From Hyphomonas sp. (GTDB taxonomy: Bacteria > Pseudomonadota > Alphaproteobacteria > Caulobacterales > Hyphomonadaceae), in the NCBI GenBank assembly GCA_013791775.1, contig VMTE01000037.1, forward strand, positions 62,001-126,000: 64,000 nucleotides of DNA, given 5' to 3'. Under the pieces are notes generated by a model. It ran no database searches and had not been told where the DNA came from. It saw only the letters and a list, made by a program, of their open reading frames with translations. The translations under genes were made by a program, and so were the position numbers. Shown in pieces: positions 40,602 to 49,800 of the stretch (positions are counted from its first letter, which is position 1; every line of letters begins with the position of its first letter).

Positions 40602-41257
40602 CCCTTCACCGCTGCCGGAATGAAACGCTGCGAAATCAGGTGCCACGCCGCGTCAGCCACTTCAGGCGCCGACCGGCTCGCATCGATGAGCTGGCAGCGT
40701 TCCGGTTCCCGTCGCGCGATGTCCGAGAAAGCCAGCCGCACCGCCTGATGAAATGCCTTGTCGCGGTTCTCGAAGACATCCTCCACGCCCTGGCGCGCCG
40801 AACGGCGTTCGGTCGCTATATTGATGGGAGCATCAAGGATCAGCGTCAGATCAGGTCGCGTTGATCCGACCACGTGGTTTTCAAGGTCGAGCAGCACGGC
40901 GGGTGAGACGTCTCCGGTCACGCCCTGATAGACGCGGGTTGAATCGCTGAAACGGTCGCAGATCACCCATTTGCCCGCCGTCAGGGCCGGACGGATCAGA
41001 CCGTCCAGATGGTCGCTCCGGGCGGCGTTCATCAGCAGGGCTTCTGCGAGTGGAGAAAACGCCTGTTCGCCGGGCGGGTTCAGGACGAGGGCGCGGATCG
41101 CTTCGGCGCGCGCCGTACCGCCGGGTTCCCGTGTGAGAACAGCATCGATGCCCTGCTCTGCGAGTCTGTCTCGCAGCGCCGACTGCAACGTGGATTTTCC
41201 GGTGCCTTCACCGCCTTCCAGCGTGATAAACCGGCCGCAGGCGGGATTATTCATCAC
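40598..41257 (-). CDS. tmk: Thymidylate kinase
   Basis: A 219-residue kinase phosphorylating dTMP. The P-loop is LEGGEGTGKST and the substrate motif is VICDRFSDSTRVYQG, with the lid segment ERRSARQG. It overlaps dac (11 bp) and holB (4 bp), so it lies inside a single operon. Confidence 0.95.
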   Translation of the reverse strand: MMNNPACGRFITLEGGEGTGKSTLQSALRDRLAEQGIDAVLTREPGGTARAEAIRALVLNPPGEQAFSPLAEALLMNAARSDHLDGLIRPALTAGKWVICDRFSDSTRVYQGVTGDVSPAVLLDLENHVVGSTRPDLTLILDAPINIATERRSARQGVEDVFENRDKAFHQAVRLAFSDIARREPERCQLIDASRSAPEVADAAWHLISQRFIPAAVKG

Positions 41258-42434
41258 CGCCCTTCAGCTCTTCGTCCGTTTGCGTGTCGTCGCCCTTCAT
41301 CAGCGTACCGACGCCTTCGATAGCCATGCCAAAGAAGCCCAGCTTCTTGACATCGGCTTCAGCGATCACCGGTGCGCTCACCGGATCCTGGCCGTCGAGT
41401 TTCACGACCAGTTTTCCAACCGTGTCGCCCTTTTTCACCGGCGCCTTGACCGCCTTGTCGAGCACCAGTTCTGCGGTGGCCTTCGAGAAGCCGGACTTGT
41501 GGCCGACCACCTTGATCGGCTCGGACAGGGAAACAGGGACGGTGCGCTGTTCGCCCAACCAGACCGGAACGTCCGGCAGGGTGACGGTTTCAGGACCGAT
41601 CGTCTTGAGTTCAAAGCTCTGGATGGCAACGCGCATCAGGCGTTCGGCTTCCTGCGCCCGCGCGGCCATGGTCGGCAAACCGTTGATGACGATCGTGCGG
41701 CGGACACCGTCGCGCACGGCGGAGGCAGTCAGCGCGTATCCGGAGGTTTCAAGGTGACCCGTTTTCAGTCCATCCGCGCCGGCCACTTCGAGCAGGGGGT
41801 TGCGGTTGGCCTGCGTGTAGTCGCGCCAAGTGTAGGACGGCAGGGAGTACCAGGGATAATATTGCGGGTATTTGTCGATGGTCATCTTCGCGAGCTTGGC
41901 CAGATCAATCGCCGAAATGACATGGCCTTCGCCTTCAAGGCCGGTGGCGTTGACGAAGTTGACGGTTGGCAGGCCCATTTCATGCGCCATCTCGGTCATC
42001 CTGGCCGCGAAGGCCGGCTCTGATCCGGAAATGCCTTCAGCGAGCACAATGCAGGCATCGTTGCCCGACATTGTGATGACGCCGTGCAGGAGTTCTTCGA
42101 CAGTCGGGGTGTCCTTTGGCTTGAGGCCCATCGTCGAGGTGCCCGATGGAAAGCCGCCGCGGCGCCAGGCGTCCTCGCTGACGGTGAACCGGTCCGTCAG
42201 TGAAAGTTCGCCCCGGTCAATCAGCTCGAACACGACATAGGCGGTCAGCATCTTGGTCATCGAAGCCGGTGTCATCGGCTCGTCGCCGCGCTTCGAATAC
42301 AGGATCTGACCCGTCTCGTGATCCATGATCACGGCAAACTCGGCCGGCGTGTCAATCATCTGAGCCGTCGCCGGCAGCGCCGCCACAAAGCCGATTGCTG
42401 CAACAGCCGATACGATCCCACGCCAGAATTTCAC
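41247..42434 (-). CDS. dacC: D-alanyl-D-alanine carboxypeptidase (penicillin-binding protein 5/6 type)
   Basis: A 395-residue secreted peptidase trimming peptidoglycan pentapeptides. The GTG at 42434, with AGGGAG 9 bp upstream, gives a clean signal peptide ending PATAQ; the ORF could begin at 42467 but that adds charged residues. The penicillin-binding motifs are visible: SMTK, SGN and KTG (GLKTGHLETSGY). A PBP5_C-like beta domain follows. The C-terminal amphipathic anchor is weak (FGMAIEGVGTLM). It belongs to the operon with tmk and holB. The gene symbol is by similarity to the class only. Confidence 0.9.
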   Translation of the reverse strand: MKFWRGIVSAVAAIGFVAALPATAQMIDTPAEFAVIMDHETGQILYSKRGDEPMTPASMTKMLTAYVVFELIDRGELSLTDRFTVSEDAWRRGGFPSGTSTMGLKPKDTPTVEELLHGVITMSGNDACIVLAEGISGSEPAFAARMTEMAHEMGLPTVNFVNATGLEGEGHVISAIDLAKLAKMTIDKYPQYYPWYSLPSYTWRDYTQANRNPLLEVAGADGLKTGHLETSGYALTASAVRDGVRRTIVINGLPTMAARAQEAERLMRVAIQSFELKTIGPETVTLPDVPVWLGEQRTVPVSLSEPIKVVGHKSGFSKATAELVLDKAVKAPVKKGDTVGKLVVKLDGQDPVSAPVIAEADVKKLGFFGMAIEGVGTLMKGDDTQTDEELKGGDE

Positions 42435-42547
42435 GATTTCAGTCTCCCTGTGCCGATACGGGCGCACGCAAGCGCGGCCCCTCCTCCCGGATATCCGGAA
42501 AAAGGGGCCGGTTTGTGGTCAGCGTCAATGGGTTGGCTGCGGGCGTT

Positions 42548-43759
42548 CTACTCCGCAGTGACAACCCGTCCGTCGCCCTTGCCTTCTGCAGAGAGGCGGT
42601 CACGGATTTGTTGTGCGGCGTCGCGGCTGGCCAGCGGCCCGACGCGAACCCGGAAGAAGTCGGTGCCGTTTACCCGGGCCGGTACGATTTCCACAGGCAG
42701 GTCACCCTTCAGGCCGCGGTACATCGCTTCGGCGTTCCCGATGTCTGAGAAGGAAGCGACCTGCACATACATCGCGCCGCTGCCCGAACTGACGCTCGCT
42801 TTGACCGGTTCCGGTTTTACGCCCCATTCGGCCGGCGGCTCAGGCCATTGCACGGCAACGCGCTTCGCCGGCTGGGGTGTCCAGGAGGTGCCACCCGCGA
42901 GTTCATCCCCGCCGAGCAACTCATCGGGGTTGGCCCGGGCTGTCTTTTGCGCGACGAATGCCGGCTTTGCCGGGACGAAGGCGTTCGTGGCGGCAACAGG
43001 TGCATTTCCAACAAGGCTGAGTGTCAGCTCCGCCTGCCCTGCCCCTTCGAAGCCCAACGCGCGGGCCGCCGCGCGTGACACCTGAAGGGCGGCGCCATCC
43101 TCGAAAGGACCGCGATCATTGACCCTGACGATGACTTCCCTGCCGGTCGCCGGGTTCGTCATTTGCACGAGACTTGGCAACGGCAGCGACGGATGGGCAG
43201 CGGTCAACGCCGATTGGTCGAAGATTTCGCCGTTCGCAGTCGGCAAACCATCAAATTCGTCGCCATAGATGATTGCAACGCCCGTCTCGTAGACGCCTGC
43301 ACTGCCGCTCGTCTGCACCAGCGGCGCCGCCACCGGTACGACGGGTTGCAGCGCGGCGGCTTCAACAATCGGCCCACGGCTTGCCAGGCTCACCTGCCCG
43401 GCGGTCGAAGCGGCGTCAAAAGTTGGCAAAAGGGGCGCAAACTGCGGGGCTTCGACCCAAGCGGTTTCAGCGGCAGGCGGCGTGAATTTCGGTACCGTCG
43501 CCGAAGCCATTTTAACCCGGCCTGCCCCGGCGGATTGGCCCGGATACCGGAACTCGATCCGCTGGGTGGCCTTGTCGACCGGCCCCAATGGGGCGGTCCG
43601 GGCGGCTGGCGGTTGCGCGGTTGCTCCGTCATTTGCGTAGACAATCGGGGCCCGGGTACCGGCAATTGCCGGCAGCGCAACGGCCGCGATGACAAAAACA
43701 GAAGCAACAACAGTCTGGTGGCTGGAGGGCCAGGTACGCGCAATCGGCATGAGCCGCAA
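42548..43759 (-). CDS. rlpA: RlpA-like septal ring lytic transglycosylase with SPOR domain
   Basis: A 403-residue exported protein. The signal peptide is near residues 10-33 and has no lipobox Cys, so it is probably periplasmic rather than lipidated. The double-psi beta-barrel domain (about 165-275) contains VAIIYGDEFDGLPTANGEIFD and VIVRVNDRGPF, and the C-terminal SPOR domain (about 325-400) reads MYVQVASFSDIGNAEAMY...FFRVRVGPLAS. RlpA cuts denuded glycan at division sites and SPOR binds them. A 113-bp gap separates it from dac. Confidence 0.9.
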   Translation of the reverse strand: MRLMPIARTWPSSHQTVVASVFVIAAVALPAIAGTRAPIVYANDGATAQPPAARTAPLGPVDKATQRIEFRYPGQSAGAGRVKMASATVPKFTPPAAETAWVEAPQFAPLLPTFDAASTAGQVSLASRGPIVEAAALQPVVPVAAPLVQTSGSAGVYETGVAIIYGDEFDGLPTANGEIFDQSALTAAHPSLPLPSLVQMTNPATGREVIVRVNDRGPFEDGAALQVSRAAARALGFEGAGQAELTLSLVGNAPVAATNAFVPAKPAFVAQKTARANPDELLGGDELAGGTSWTPQPAKRVAVQWPEPPAEWGVKPEPVKASVSSGSGAMYVQVASFSDIGNAEAMYRGLKGDLPVEIVPARVNGTDFFRVRVGPLASRDAAQQIRDRLSAEGKGDGRVVTAE

Positions 43760-43970
43760 ATCTCCTCATTCTGAGAAACCGGACCCGTCCTTCTGGTCTT
43801 GCCCGGTGGCCTTCTGGCCGTTTCAGTTGCTGGTTTACCACGCATGCGTCGCCAGCCGGTCAAGCCGATCAGAAAGTCCAGCTCGGCCCGTTAAGATCCG
43901 ATTCACTTTCCCGAGGCGTACAAGGGGGACTTGCGAAACGCTGCGTGTTCCCACAAACAGCGCTTCCTGC

Positions 43971-44061
<91 letters not shown>

Positions 44062-44151
44062 ATCTCCAGGATCGCGCCCTCTATAGCGCTCTGAATGTGT
44101 TGATTTTATTGCATAAGTATGCACCGCATTGCACACGCTCGAACTTGATCT

Positions 44152-44183
44152 GCTACACAATTTGCTACACATTTCGCTGCACA
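44152..44183 (+). repeat. Three GCTRCACA repeats, 12-bp period (left arm-type sites)
   Basis: GCTACACA at 44152-44159 and 44164-44171 and GCTGCACA at 44176-44183 are spaced exactly 12 bp. They lie between attL and the integrase gene. The same motif is found at the right end of the island, so they are likely binding sites for the integrase N-terminal (arm-binding) domain. Confidence 0.65.
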
Positions 44184-44211
44184 AAGTCCGCTAATCTTGA
44201 CGGAGGCGTAC

Positions 44212-45483
44212 GTGTCGATCGTGAAACGTGGGAGCACGTTCCAGCTGCGCCGCCGGGTGCCGCAAAGGTATCGCGCGGTCGAGCCGAGGGGTGTGGTCTG
44301 GATCAGCCTGCATACCGATTCCGAGACGGTGGCGCGCAGCAAGGCGGACCGTGCCTGGGGCCAGCTGGTCGAGGCCTGGGAGGCGCGGCTCGCGGGCGAT
44401 ACCGAGGACGCTGAGGCCCGGCACGCGGCCGCGCACGAGCTCGCCCGCATCCGGGGCTTCCGCTACCTCGATGTGGGCCTCGTCGCCCGCCTGCCGGCGG
44501 ACGAGCTGGTCGCCCGCGTGGAAGCCATCGGTGCGCGCCGTGCGGCGCCAGACCCGGTGGAGGCGTCTGCCCTGCTCGGCACGGTGCCGGCGCCGTCCCT
44601 GACGCTGGAGAAGGCCCTGGAGCTCTACTGGGGTCTTGCCCGGGAGAAGACGCTCGGCAAGAGCGAGGACCAGCTGAGGCGCTGGAAGAACCCGCGCGTC
44701 AAGGCCGTGCGCAACTTCGTTGAGATTGTCGGCAACAAACCCATCGAGGCGATCACGCGGGATGACATGCTGGACTTCCGCCAGCACTGGCTGGAGCGGA
44801 TCGAGGCGGGCGAGGTCACGCCCAACTCCGCCAACAAGGACCTGATCCATCTCGGAGACGTGTTGAAGACCGTCAACACAATGAAGCGGCTCGGCCTCAC
44901 CCTGCCGCTCGGCGAGCTGTCGTTCCGCGAAGGCGAGACGCGCACCCGCCCGCCGTTCAGTCCGGAGTGGATCAGAAGCCGCCTGCTCGCGCCTGGCGCG
45001 CTGTCCGGGCTGAACGATGAGGCGCGCGGGCTGCTGCTCGGCATGGTCAATACCGGCTACCGGCCGTCCGAAGGCGCAGGTCTCACCGCGAAGACGATCC
45101 GGCTCGACGCTGCCGTTCCGCATATCGCGATCGAGCCCGAAGGGCGGCAGCTGAAGAGCGCCTATGCCAGGCGCGTGATCCCGCTCACCGGCGTCTCGCT
45201 GGAGGCGTTCAGGGCGTTCCAGGACGGGTTCCCGCGCTACCGGGAGAGCAGCGCGGGGCTGAGCGCCACAGTCAACAAGTACCTCAAAGCCAACGGCCTT
45301 CTGGAGACACCGGCGCACTCGTTCTACTCTCTGCGTCATGCGTTCGAGGACCGGATGCTCGCGGCGGGGATCGATGACCGCATCCGGCGCGACCTGTTCG
45401 GCCACAGGCTTGACCGCGAGCGATATGGCAAGGGCGCCTCGCTGGAGCACGTGGCGCGTCTCGTGCGTGAGATCGCGCTCTGA
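44212..45483 (+). CDS. int: Tyrosine-type site-specific integrase
   Basis: A 423-residue recombinase when started at GTG 44212 (GGAGG 5 bp upstream); a TTG at 44197 would add five residues. The N-terminal DUF6538-like segment is RGSTFQLRRRVPQRYR, followed by a core-binding SAM-like domain (about 130-220). The catalytic Arg is in NTGYRPSEGAG, the His-box reads YSLRHAFEDRM, the second His is in LFGHRL and the nucleophile is probably Tyr in RERYGKG. It is oriented away from the tRNA as usual. It inserts and excises the island. Confidence 0.93.
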   Translation: MSIVKRGSTFQLRRRVPQRYRAVEPRGVVWISLHTDSETVARSKADRAWGQLVEAWEARLAGDTEDAEARHAAAHELARIRGFRYLDVGLVARLPADELVARVEAIGARRAAPDPVEASALLGTVPAPSLTLEKALELYWGLAREKTLGKSEDQLRRWKNPRVKAVRNFVEIVGNKPIEAITRDDMLDFRQHWLERIEAGEVTPNSANKDLIHLGDVLKTVNTMKRLGLTLPLGELSFREGETRTRPPFSPEWIRSRLLAPGALSGLNDEARGLLLGMVNTGYRPSEGAGLTAKTIRLDAAVPHIAIEPEGRQLKSAYARRVIPLTGVSLEAFRAFQDGFPRYRESSAGLSATVNKYLKANGLLETPAHSFYSLRHAFEDRMLAAGIDDRIRRDLFGHRLDRERYGKGASLEHVARLVREIAL

Positions 45484-45497
45484 GACAGCGGGAGCCG

Positions 45498-45740
45498 TCA
45501 TAAGCGCTGCGCATGATCCTCGCGCGGCATTGAGCGCGTCGGCTTTGGTAGCAAACGCCGCGCGGCTTGAGGTCGACCGCCCGCAAGGTAGCGGGCAAGA
45601 CGTTCCTCCCGGCTGGCAAGGGCGGCCAGTTCCGCTTCGAGCCGTTCGAGGATGGGCCAGTAGGCATCGCCCGACATGTCGATCAGCCGGGCGACGATCC
45701 GGATGGCATTCTCGATACGCTGGGCACTGACGGGTTGCAT
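45498..45740 (-). CDS. Small hypothetical protein, coiled-coil-like
   Basis: An 80-residue protein, MQPVSAQRIENAIRIV... Residues 25-55 are Leu/Glu/Ala-rich (ERLEAELAALASREERL) and predict a helix or short coiled coil; the tail is basic. It converges on the integrase gene. It resembles the small proteins seen beside integrases in alphaproteobacterial conjugative islands, but no function is known and it could be spurious. Confidence 0.5.
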   Translation of the reverse strand: MQPVSAQRIENAIRIVARLIDMSGDAYWPILERLEAELAALASREERLARYLAGGRPQAARRLLPKPTRSMPREDHAQRL

Positions 45741-45853
45741 GACGGCAAGGATTGCGCAGAGGGCCGCCTACTGACTATCGGACCGCAGGCCATTTGCGAC
45801 ACGCACTTGTAACGCCTTGCAAAGGCGCTGGCGGGTGACGCCCGCACGGGCCA

Positions 45854-45904
45854 TCGTCAAGGGCAGGGCCGCTACGCGGCGCGCGTCCCGCGCGCCCTTG
45901 ACGA
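45854..45904. other. Large inverted repeat, candidate transfer-origin (oriT-like)
   Basis: Perfect 11-bp arms TCGTCAAGGGC (45854-45864) and GCCCTTGACGA (45894-45904) enclose a GC-rich 29-bp centre. AAGGGC...GCGCCCTT arms recall the oriT of Ti-plasmid/RSF1010-type systems. It lies in a 280-bp non-coding gap next to a CopG-type gene. It could equally be a strong terminator. Confidence 0.4.
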
Positions 45905-45933
45905 GGACCCGCGCAGGCATCGAGGCTGGTCAT

Positions 45934-45962
45934 GGCCGAATGGCAGGGCCTGCCATTCGGCC
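45934..45962. repeat. Perfect 29-bp palindrome
   Basis: Arms GGCCGAATGGCAGG and CCTGCCATTCGGCC (14 bp each) flank one G. It is 30 bp to the right of the larger inverted repeat and 58 bp past the CopG-type gene stop. Operator, transfer-origin accessory site or terminator are all possible. Confidence 0.6.
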
Positions 45963-46020
45963 TGGAAGCAAATCTGTCGTCAGCTTTCGGCGCGCTTCGG
46001 GCCGGTCACTTTGCGGCAGC

Positions 46021-46449
46021 TTACTGAGGCTTCGCTGCCTCCGGGTTCGACTGTTCCCAGCGGAGCGACTCCTGGACGAGCGACCTGCGCCGGCGCAGCT
46101 TCTTTGCGATCTGGTTGATGAAGTGATCAAACCGGCGCTCACCAAGGGCATGGGCGATGTCGCGCTCGCTTTCCGGAATCGGGTCGGTCCGGGTCAGCCA
46201 GTAGAGGACAAAATGTCCGGTCGTCTCGACGCCGAGATCTACCGCCCAGAAGAGCTGCCCCAGGCGCTTCTCGAACGCGTCCATGCGCTCCATCAGCCGG
46301 TCCTCCAGCGAGCGGTTGCGGTCCGGATCAAGATAGCAGCGCAGGGCCTGTTCCAGGATGTCGGTCTTGGTCGTCTTCTGCGCGCGTGCGGCGGCCTCGA
46401 GCTGTGCAAGCAGCGCGGCATTGAGGCGGAGGTTGACGCGGGGTTTCAT
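46021..46449 (-). CDS. CopG/ribbon-helix-helix family regulator
   Basis: A 142-residue protein whose first ~45 residues form a ribbon-helix-helix domain (KPRVNLRLNAALLAQLEAAAR...TKTDILEQALRCYL). The rest is helical and basic (FINQIAKKLRRRRSL). Similar proteins sit at the head of trb conjugation operons in alphaproteobacterial islands. Here no trb genes follow, so it is likely a leftover or controls mobilisation. It contacts DNA, perhaps the nearby inverted repeats. Confidence 0.8.
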   Translation of the reverse strand: MKPRVNLRLNAALLAQLEAAARAQKTTKTDILEQALRCYLDPDRNRSLEDRLMERMDAFEKRLGQLFWAVDLGVETTGHFVLYWLTRTDPIPESERDIAHALGERRFDHFINQIAKKLRRRRSLVQESLRWEQSNPEAAKPQ

Positions 46450-47253
46450 CAGGCGGCGCGGGAGCGTGTTGGAAAGGCCGTCGTCGGATGGTCTTTGGAA
46501 GGGGTTTTTCTGAATGTCACGAGGCAGGCTCCGGCAGTGTCTGACAGTGTGCCGTCGCAGACGTTATCTGCCTAGTTGGAGCGTCGGCAAGGCGGTGCAA
46601 CTGTTTGCAAGCGGCCGCATCGCGATACAAATGATGGTGTACGGACGTTCGCAGGGCTGCAGCAGGTCCGGCAAAATCCGTACACCCCAAAGGCGTGCAA
46701 TAGGCACTGAAAAATCGTTGTGCAGACAGGGTGCTACCCAAGGGGTGGCGCCAACCTTTTTAACTTGCCCTACCGGGTTCCCCTACCGGGTTCGCTGTCC
46801 GACGCTGTCCAATCGTTTCCCGAGAGTTGCCTTTCGGGTAGGCTTTTTTTCACGCGAGATTGCCCAGTTGAGCGCCTTAGAGTCGCGCCGATGTCGCCGT
46901 AGTCATCGTTGGTCAGAGGACGATCCTTTGGCGCGGCGAACTGCGGCTGAAGTCCTAGTTTAGAGGCGATTTCCGCGAGGAAAGCCATAATGGCTGAGGC
47001 GGCGTTTCATTTCTTCGAGTATCAGAAAATTGGGTCCGAATGGCGCCGAATCCGGGCGTTGGCGCTCTATCGACGAAGGGGGGGGCATATGTTCTTCTTC
47101 TGGGCGTGGGCCTGCCGCAGCCCATCTCTGGCACCCTAAACAGATATCAACAGACAAAACGTGGCAAACCATTTACGGTTATGGGAAGTTATCTGAACCC
47201 CAATCTCTAGGATCGCCGCTCATGCAGATGCTGGAATCAATTCAAAGGTATTC
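46450..47253. other. 804-bp island gap with a 13-bp tandem duplication
   Basis: No gene was recognised. CCCTACCGGGTTC is repeated directly at 46768-46780 and 46781-46793. A 72-residue minus-strand ORF (46770-46988, MAFLAEIASKLGLQPQF...) reads plausibly at its start but lacks a ribosome site and any family feature; it may be a remnant. The region is probably decayed DNA left by loss of conjugation genes. Confidence 0.45.
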
Positions 47254-47487
47254 TTAGGGCGTTTCGGCGGGTGGTGTATCTTGCGTCAGCTTAGCGGCCG
47301 GTCTGCTGCCTCGCGCGAGGAACCCTGCTATCATGCCACCTGCAAACACGGTCGCCAACACCAGGATCTGCGGCGCTTCGAGGTGCCAGATCAGAAAGTC
47401 GACCCTAGCCTGCTCCGTGTTCTGCAAAGTCAGTATCATCGCTGTCGCAACGACAGTGATTAGCGGTATCCATTTCAAGTGTCGCAT
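47254..47487 (-). CDS. LapA-like (DUF1049) small membrane protein
   Basis: A 77-residue protein with two hydrophobic helices (about 5-20 and 38-58) and the LapA-family pattern LTLQNTEQARVDFLIWHLEAP...VLATVFAGGMIAGFLARG. In E. coli, LapA works with LapB around LPS control, but short stand-alone LapA-domain proteins occur widely. Here it is single, on the minus strand, within the transporter-rich island. Confidence 0.75.
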   Translation of the reverse strand: MRHLKWIPLITVVATAMILTLQNTEQARVDFLIWHLEAPQILVLATVFAGGMIAGFLARGSRPAAKLTQDTPPAETP

Positions 47488-48014
47488 AGCTCAGCCTCCT
47501 GCTTCGTGCGCCAAACCGGCGTAACTTTCAGATAGGCATCGATGCATGGGAGTTAAAACGAATTTCTTTCGCGTATGTGATCGATAACGCTGATAAGGTG
47601 GTTTGCCCACCGAAGCAGGTGGGTCTGAATCCATTGAGTGTTTGGCTCGTGGCTTGTTGTCGGAAGGGCGGCACTAGCAAGGAACCGAAGGCGTGCGATC
47701 ATTACAATCCGCACGCCGATCAAGAGCTGTTCTGTCAACGGGACCCGTCTATCGGTAGTTTCACCCACAGCCAAGAGCGGCCTCAATTCTATTGTGGGCC
47801 AGCGACGCTGGCTGGCTTGCAAGCTCAGGATTGTGGGCTCGCCAGATTTCCTGACAAATCGCCTGCAGAAAGAATCAACGCGAAGCGAGGGTAGATGCGC
47901 TCTAAACCGACCCATCGACGAAGCGTCTTCGTCCATCAGACTAACCCGGCGATTACTTCATCGGTTGTGAATACAGAAACAGCAGGCTGCTCCTTGGCTC
48001 TAGGCGGGTGACGA
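47488..48014. other. 527-bp gap before mscS, no clear gene
   Basis: Two overlapping ORFs on opposite strands (plus 47577-47894 and minus 47553-47936) fill most of the space. Neither has a recognisable domain or a good ribosome site. The C-terminal part of the minus ORF (LLRWANHLISVIDHIRERN) is the more protein-like. The promoter of the mscS-channel-DUF389 run should be in the last 100 bp. Confidence 0.4.
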
Positions 48015-48992
48015 ATGAACATAGACGAGCTTCTTCAGACTGAACTGCTGACTCTGGGAGATCGCACGATCAACCTGGCAACTGCGTTCGCCGCCGTCGT
48101 CATCCTTCTCGCTTCGTTCGTTGTATCGTCTGTCATTCGCAGAGCACTCGACCGAATGCGCACTCGCGGCAGCGCAAGTTCTGCAGCAGCCCTCTACATT
48201 GTCAGTCAGGTCGCTCGTTATGTGATCGTTTTTGTCGGCCTTGTGGTGGCAGGATCCACTCTTGGTCTGGATCTGTCGACTCTGTCGCTATTTGCTGGCG
48301 CGATAGGAGTCGGAATTGGTTTAGGCCTGCAGGATATTGTCCGCAACTTCCTGTCTGGTCTCATACTCATGTTTGATCGCAGCATTGAAATCGGAGACTT
48401 CATCGAGATGGATGCAGGCGTTGCCGGGTCGGTGTCAGCCATCGGCGCTAGGGCCACCACCATCGTCACGAACGACAATGTTGATGTCTTGATCCCCAAT
48501 GCAGTTCTCATCTCGGGTCCGTTGACGAATTGGACCCGAAACCGGGTAACGCGTCGTGTACACGTCCCATTTGATGTCGCTTATGGTGCTGACCTGGAAG
48601 CAGTCCAGGCCGCAGCGATTGAAGCAGCACATGCTGTAGCCTTCACGCTTCCTGATGACGGGCAGCGGCGGACTCAAGTTTGGCTTATTGGCTTTGGTGA
48701 CTCCGCACTCCGTTTCGAGCTTCTGGTCTGGCCCGATCTCGAGGCCGTGAAGCGTCCTGGAGCCATCAATGCTGCCTACAATTGGGCAATCTACGCAGCG
48801 TTACAGCGGCGCGGAATTGAAATACCTTTCCCGCAGCGCGATCTGCATCTGAGGTCGGCATTCGGATTGACCGGCGAAGCGGCTATTGCCGCCCTGAAAA
48901 ACAAGCAGGACGCCGCCGTCCCTCTCGATACAGCGCCGGCAATCGTCAAACCTTTGCCCCGCAATGATGCGGAAGAGGATGTCAAACAATGA
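48015..48992 (+). CDS. MscS-family mechanosensitive ion channel
   Basis: A 325-residue small-conductance channel. Three membrane helices (about 20-42, 60-82 and 88-110) precede the pore-lining, Gly/Ala-packed TM3 (LFAGAIGVGIGLGLQDIVRNFLSG). The MscS beta-domain (VDVLIPNAVLISGPLTNWTR) and the alpha-beta domain follow. A flexible tail ends DAEEDVKQ. These channels open on membrane stretch to release solutes. Its stop overlaps the K+ channel start by 4 bp. Confidence 0.92.
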   Translation: MNIDELLQTELLTLGDRTINLATAFAAVVILLASFVVSSVIRRALDRMRTRGSASSAAALYIVSQVARYVIVFVGLVVAGSTLGLDLSTLSLFAGAIGVGIGLGLQDIVRNFLSGLILMFDRSIEIGDFIEMDAGVAGSVSAIGARATTIVTNDNVDVLIPNAVLISGPLTNWTRNRVTRRVHVPFDVAYGADLEAVQAAAIEAAHAVAFTLPDDGQRRTQVWLIGFGDSALRFELLVWPDLEAVKRPGAINAAYNWAIYAALQRRGIEIPFPQRDLHLRSAFGLTGEAAIAALKNKQDAAVPLDTAPAIVKPLPRNDAEEDVKQ

Positions 48993-49756
48993 CAACCCGC
49001 CGCGAGCGATTGCGAGAACTTTACTTTGGCGACAGTGATCGCGCCATCCGGTTTCAAGGCCGCTGGCTGCTGTTCGACCTAGCAATTCTTGTGTTCTTCG
49101 CCGTCTCGCCCTTCATGGACCGAACCTGGGTATTTTGGTTGGCGGACTATTCGATCGCCGCCATCCTGTTGGTGGACCTCAGCCTTCGGTGCTGGGCTTT
49201 CGGAGATGTTCGCCGCTGGTTTCTCAGACCTATAGTCTGGGCGGACGTAACCGTGCTTGCATCCTTGCTGGTTCCGGTCCTCGCGGCCAATTTCGGCTTT
49301 TTGCGGATTCTCAGGCTTGTGTCACTTGTGAACGATGAATCGTTCTGGCGCGTCTTTGCAAAAGGGCGTTGGCCCGAATCCGACTTTTCAAGTGCAGTCA
49401 AGGCGACGCTCAACCTGATCGCGTTCATTTTCATGATGGCGGCGCTCGTCCACACATCCTTTGCAGCACGAGTTCCACAGATCACTTCATTCATGGATTC
49501 GCTCTATTTCACCGTAACAACCCTAACTACGACGGGTTACGGCGATATCGTGCTCCCGGGATTCTGGGGCAAGGCAATATCCATTGCGATCATGATCGGG
49601 GGCGTGTCGTTGTTCTTCAGGCTCGTACAGGTTCTCATGCGAGCTCCAAAGGTCAGGCTGCCATGTCCGGCATGCGGCTTGCTTCGCCACGAAGTCGACG
49701 CCGTTCATTGCAAGGCTTGCGGCGCCTCAATTACGATTCCCCACGATAACGATTAA
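48989..49756 (+). CDS. Voltage-gated-type K+ channel with C-terminal zinc ribbon
   Basis: A 255-residue channel with about six membrane segments. The selectivity filter is TTTGYGD at residues 180-186, before the last helix. An Arg-containing fourth helix-like stretch (FGFLRILRLVSL, 102-113) resembles a reduced voltage sensor. The last 30 residues hold CPACG (C226, C229) and CKACG (C241, C244), a rubredoxin-like zinc ribbon in place of the usual RCK or cyclic-nucleotide domain. It is translationally coupled to mscS, and DUF389 follows after 44 bp. Confidence 0.9.
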   Translation: MTTRRERLRELYFGDSDRAIRFQGRWLLFDLAILVFFAVSPFMDRTWVFWLADYSIAAILLVDLSLRCWAFGDVRRWFLRPIVWADVTVLASLLVPVLAANFGFLRILRLVSLVNDESFWRVFAKGRWPESDFSSAVKATLNLIAFIFMMAALVHTSFAARVPQITSFMDSLYFTVTTLTTTGYGDIVLPGFWGKAISIAIMIGGVSLFFRLVQVLMRAPKVRLPCPACGLLRHEVDAVHCKACGASITIPHDND

Positions 49757-49800
49757 CTACCATCAACCCTCAGGCGCCTAGGAATCGAAACAGCTCTCTC

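Noticed and set aside
44191..45501. 436-codon minus-strand ORF opposite the integrase
   Set aside because: The plus-strand frame has the integrase catalytic residues; the minus frame has only shadow composition.
47553..47936. 127-codon minus-strand ORF in the island gap
   Set aside because: No domain or ribosome site, and it competes with an equally long ORF on the other strand. Kept only as part of a gap note.
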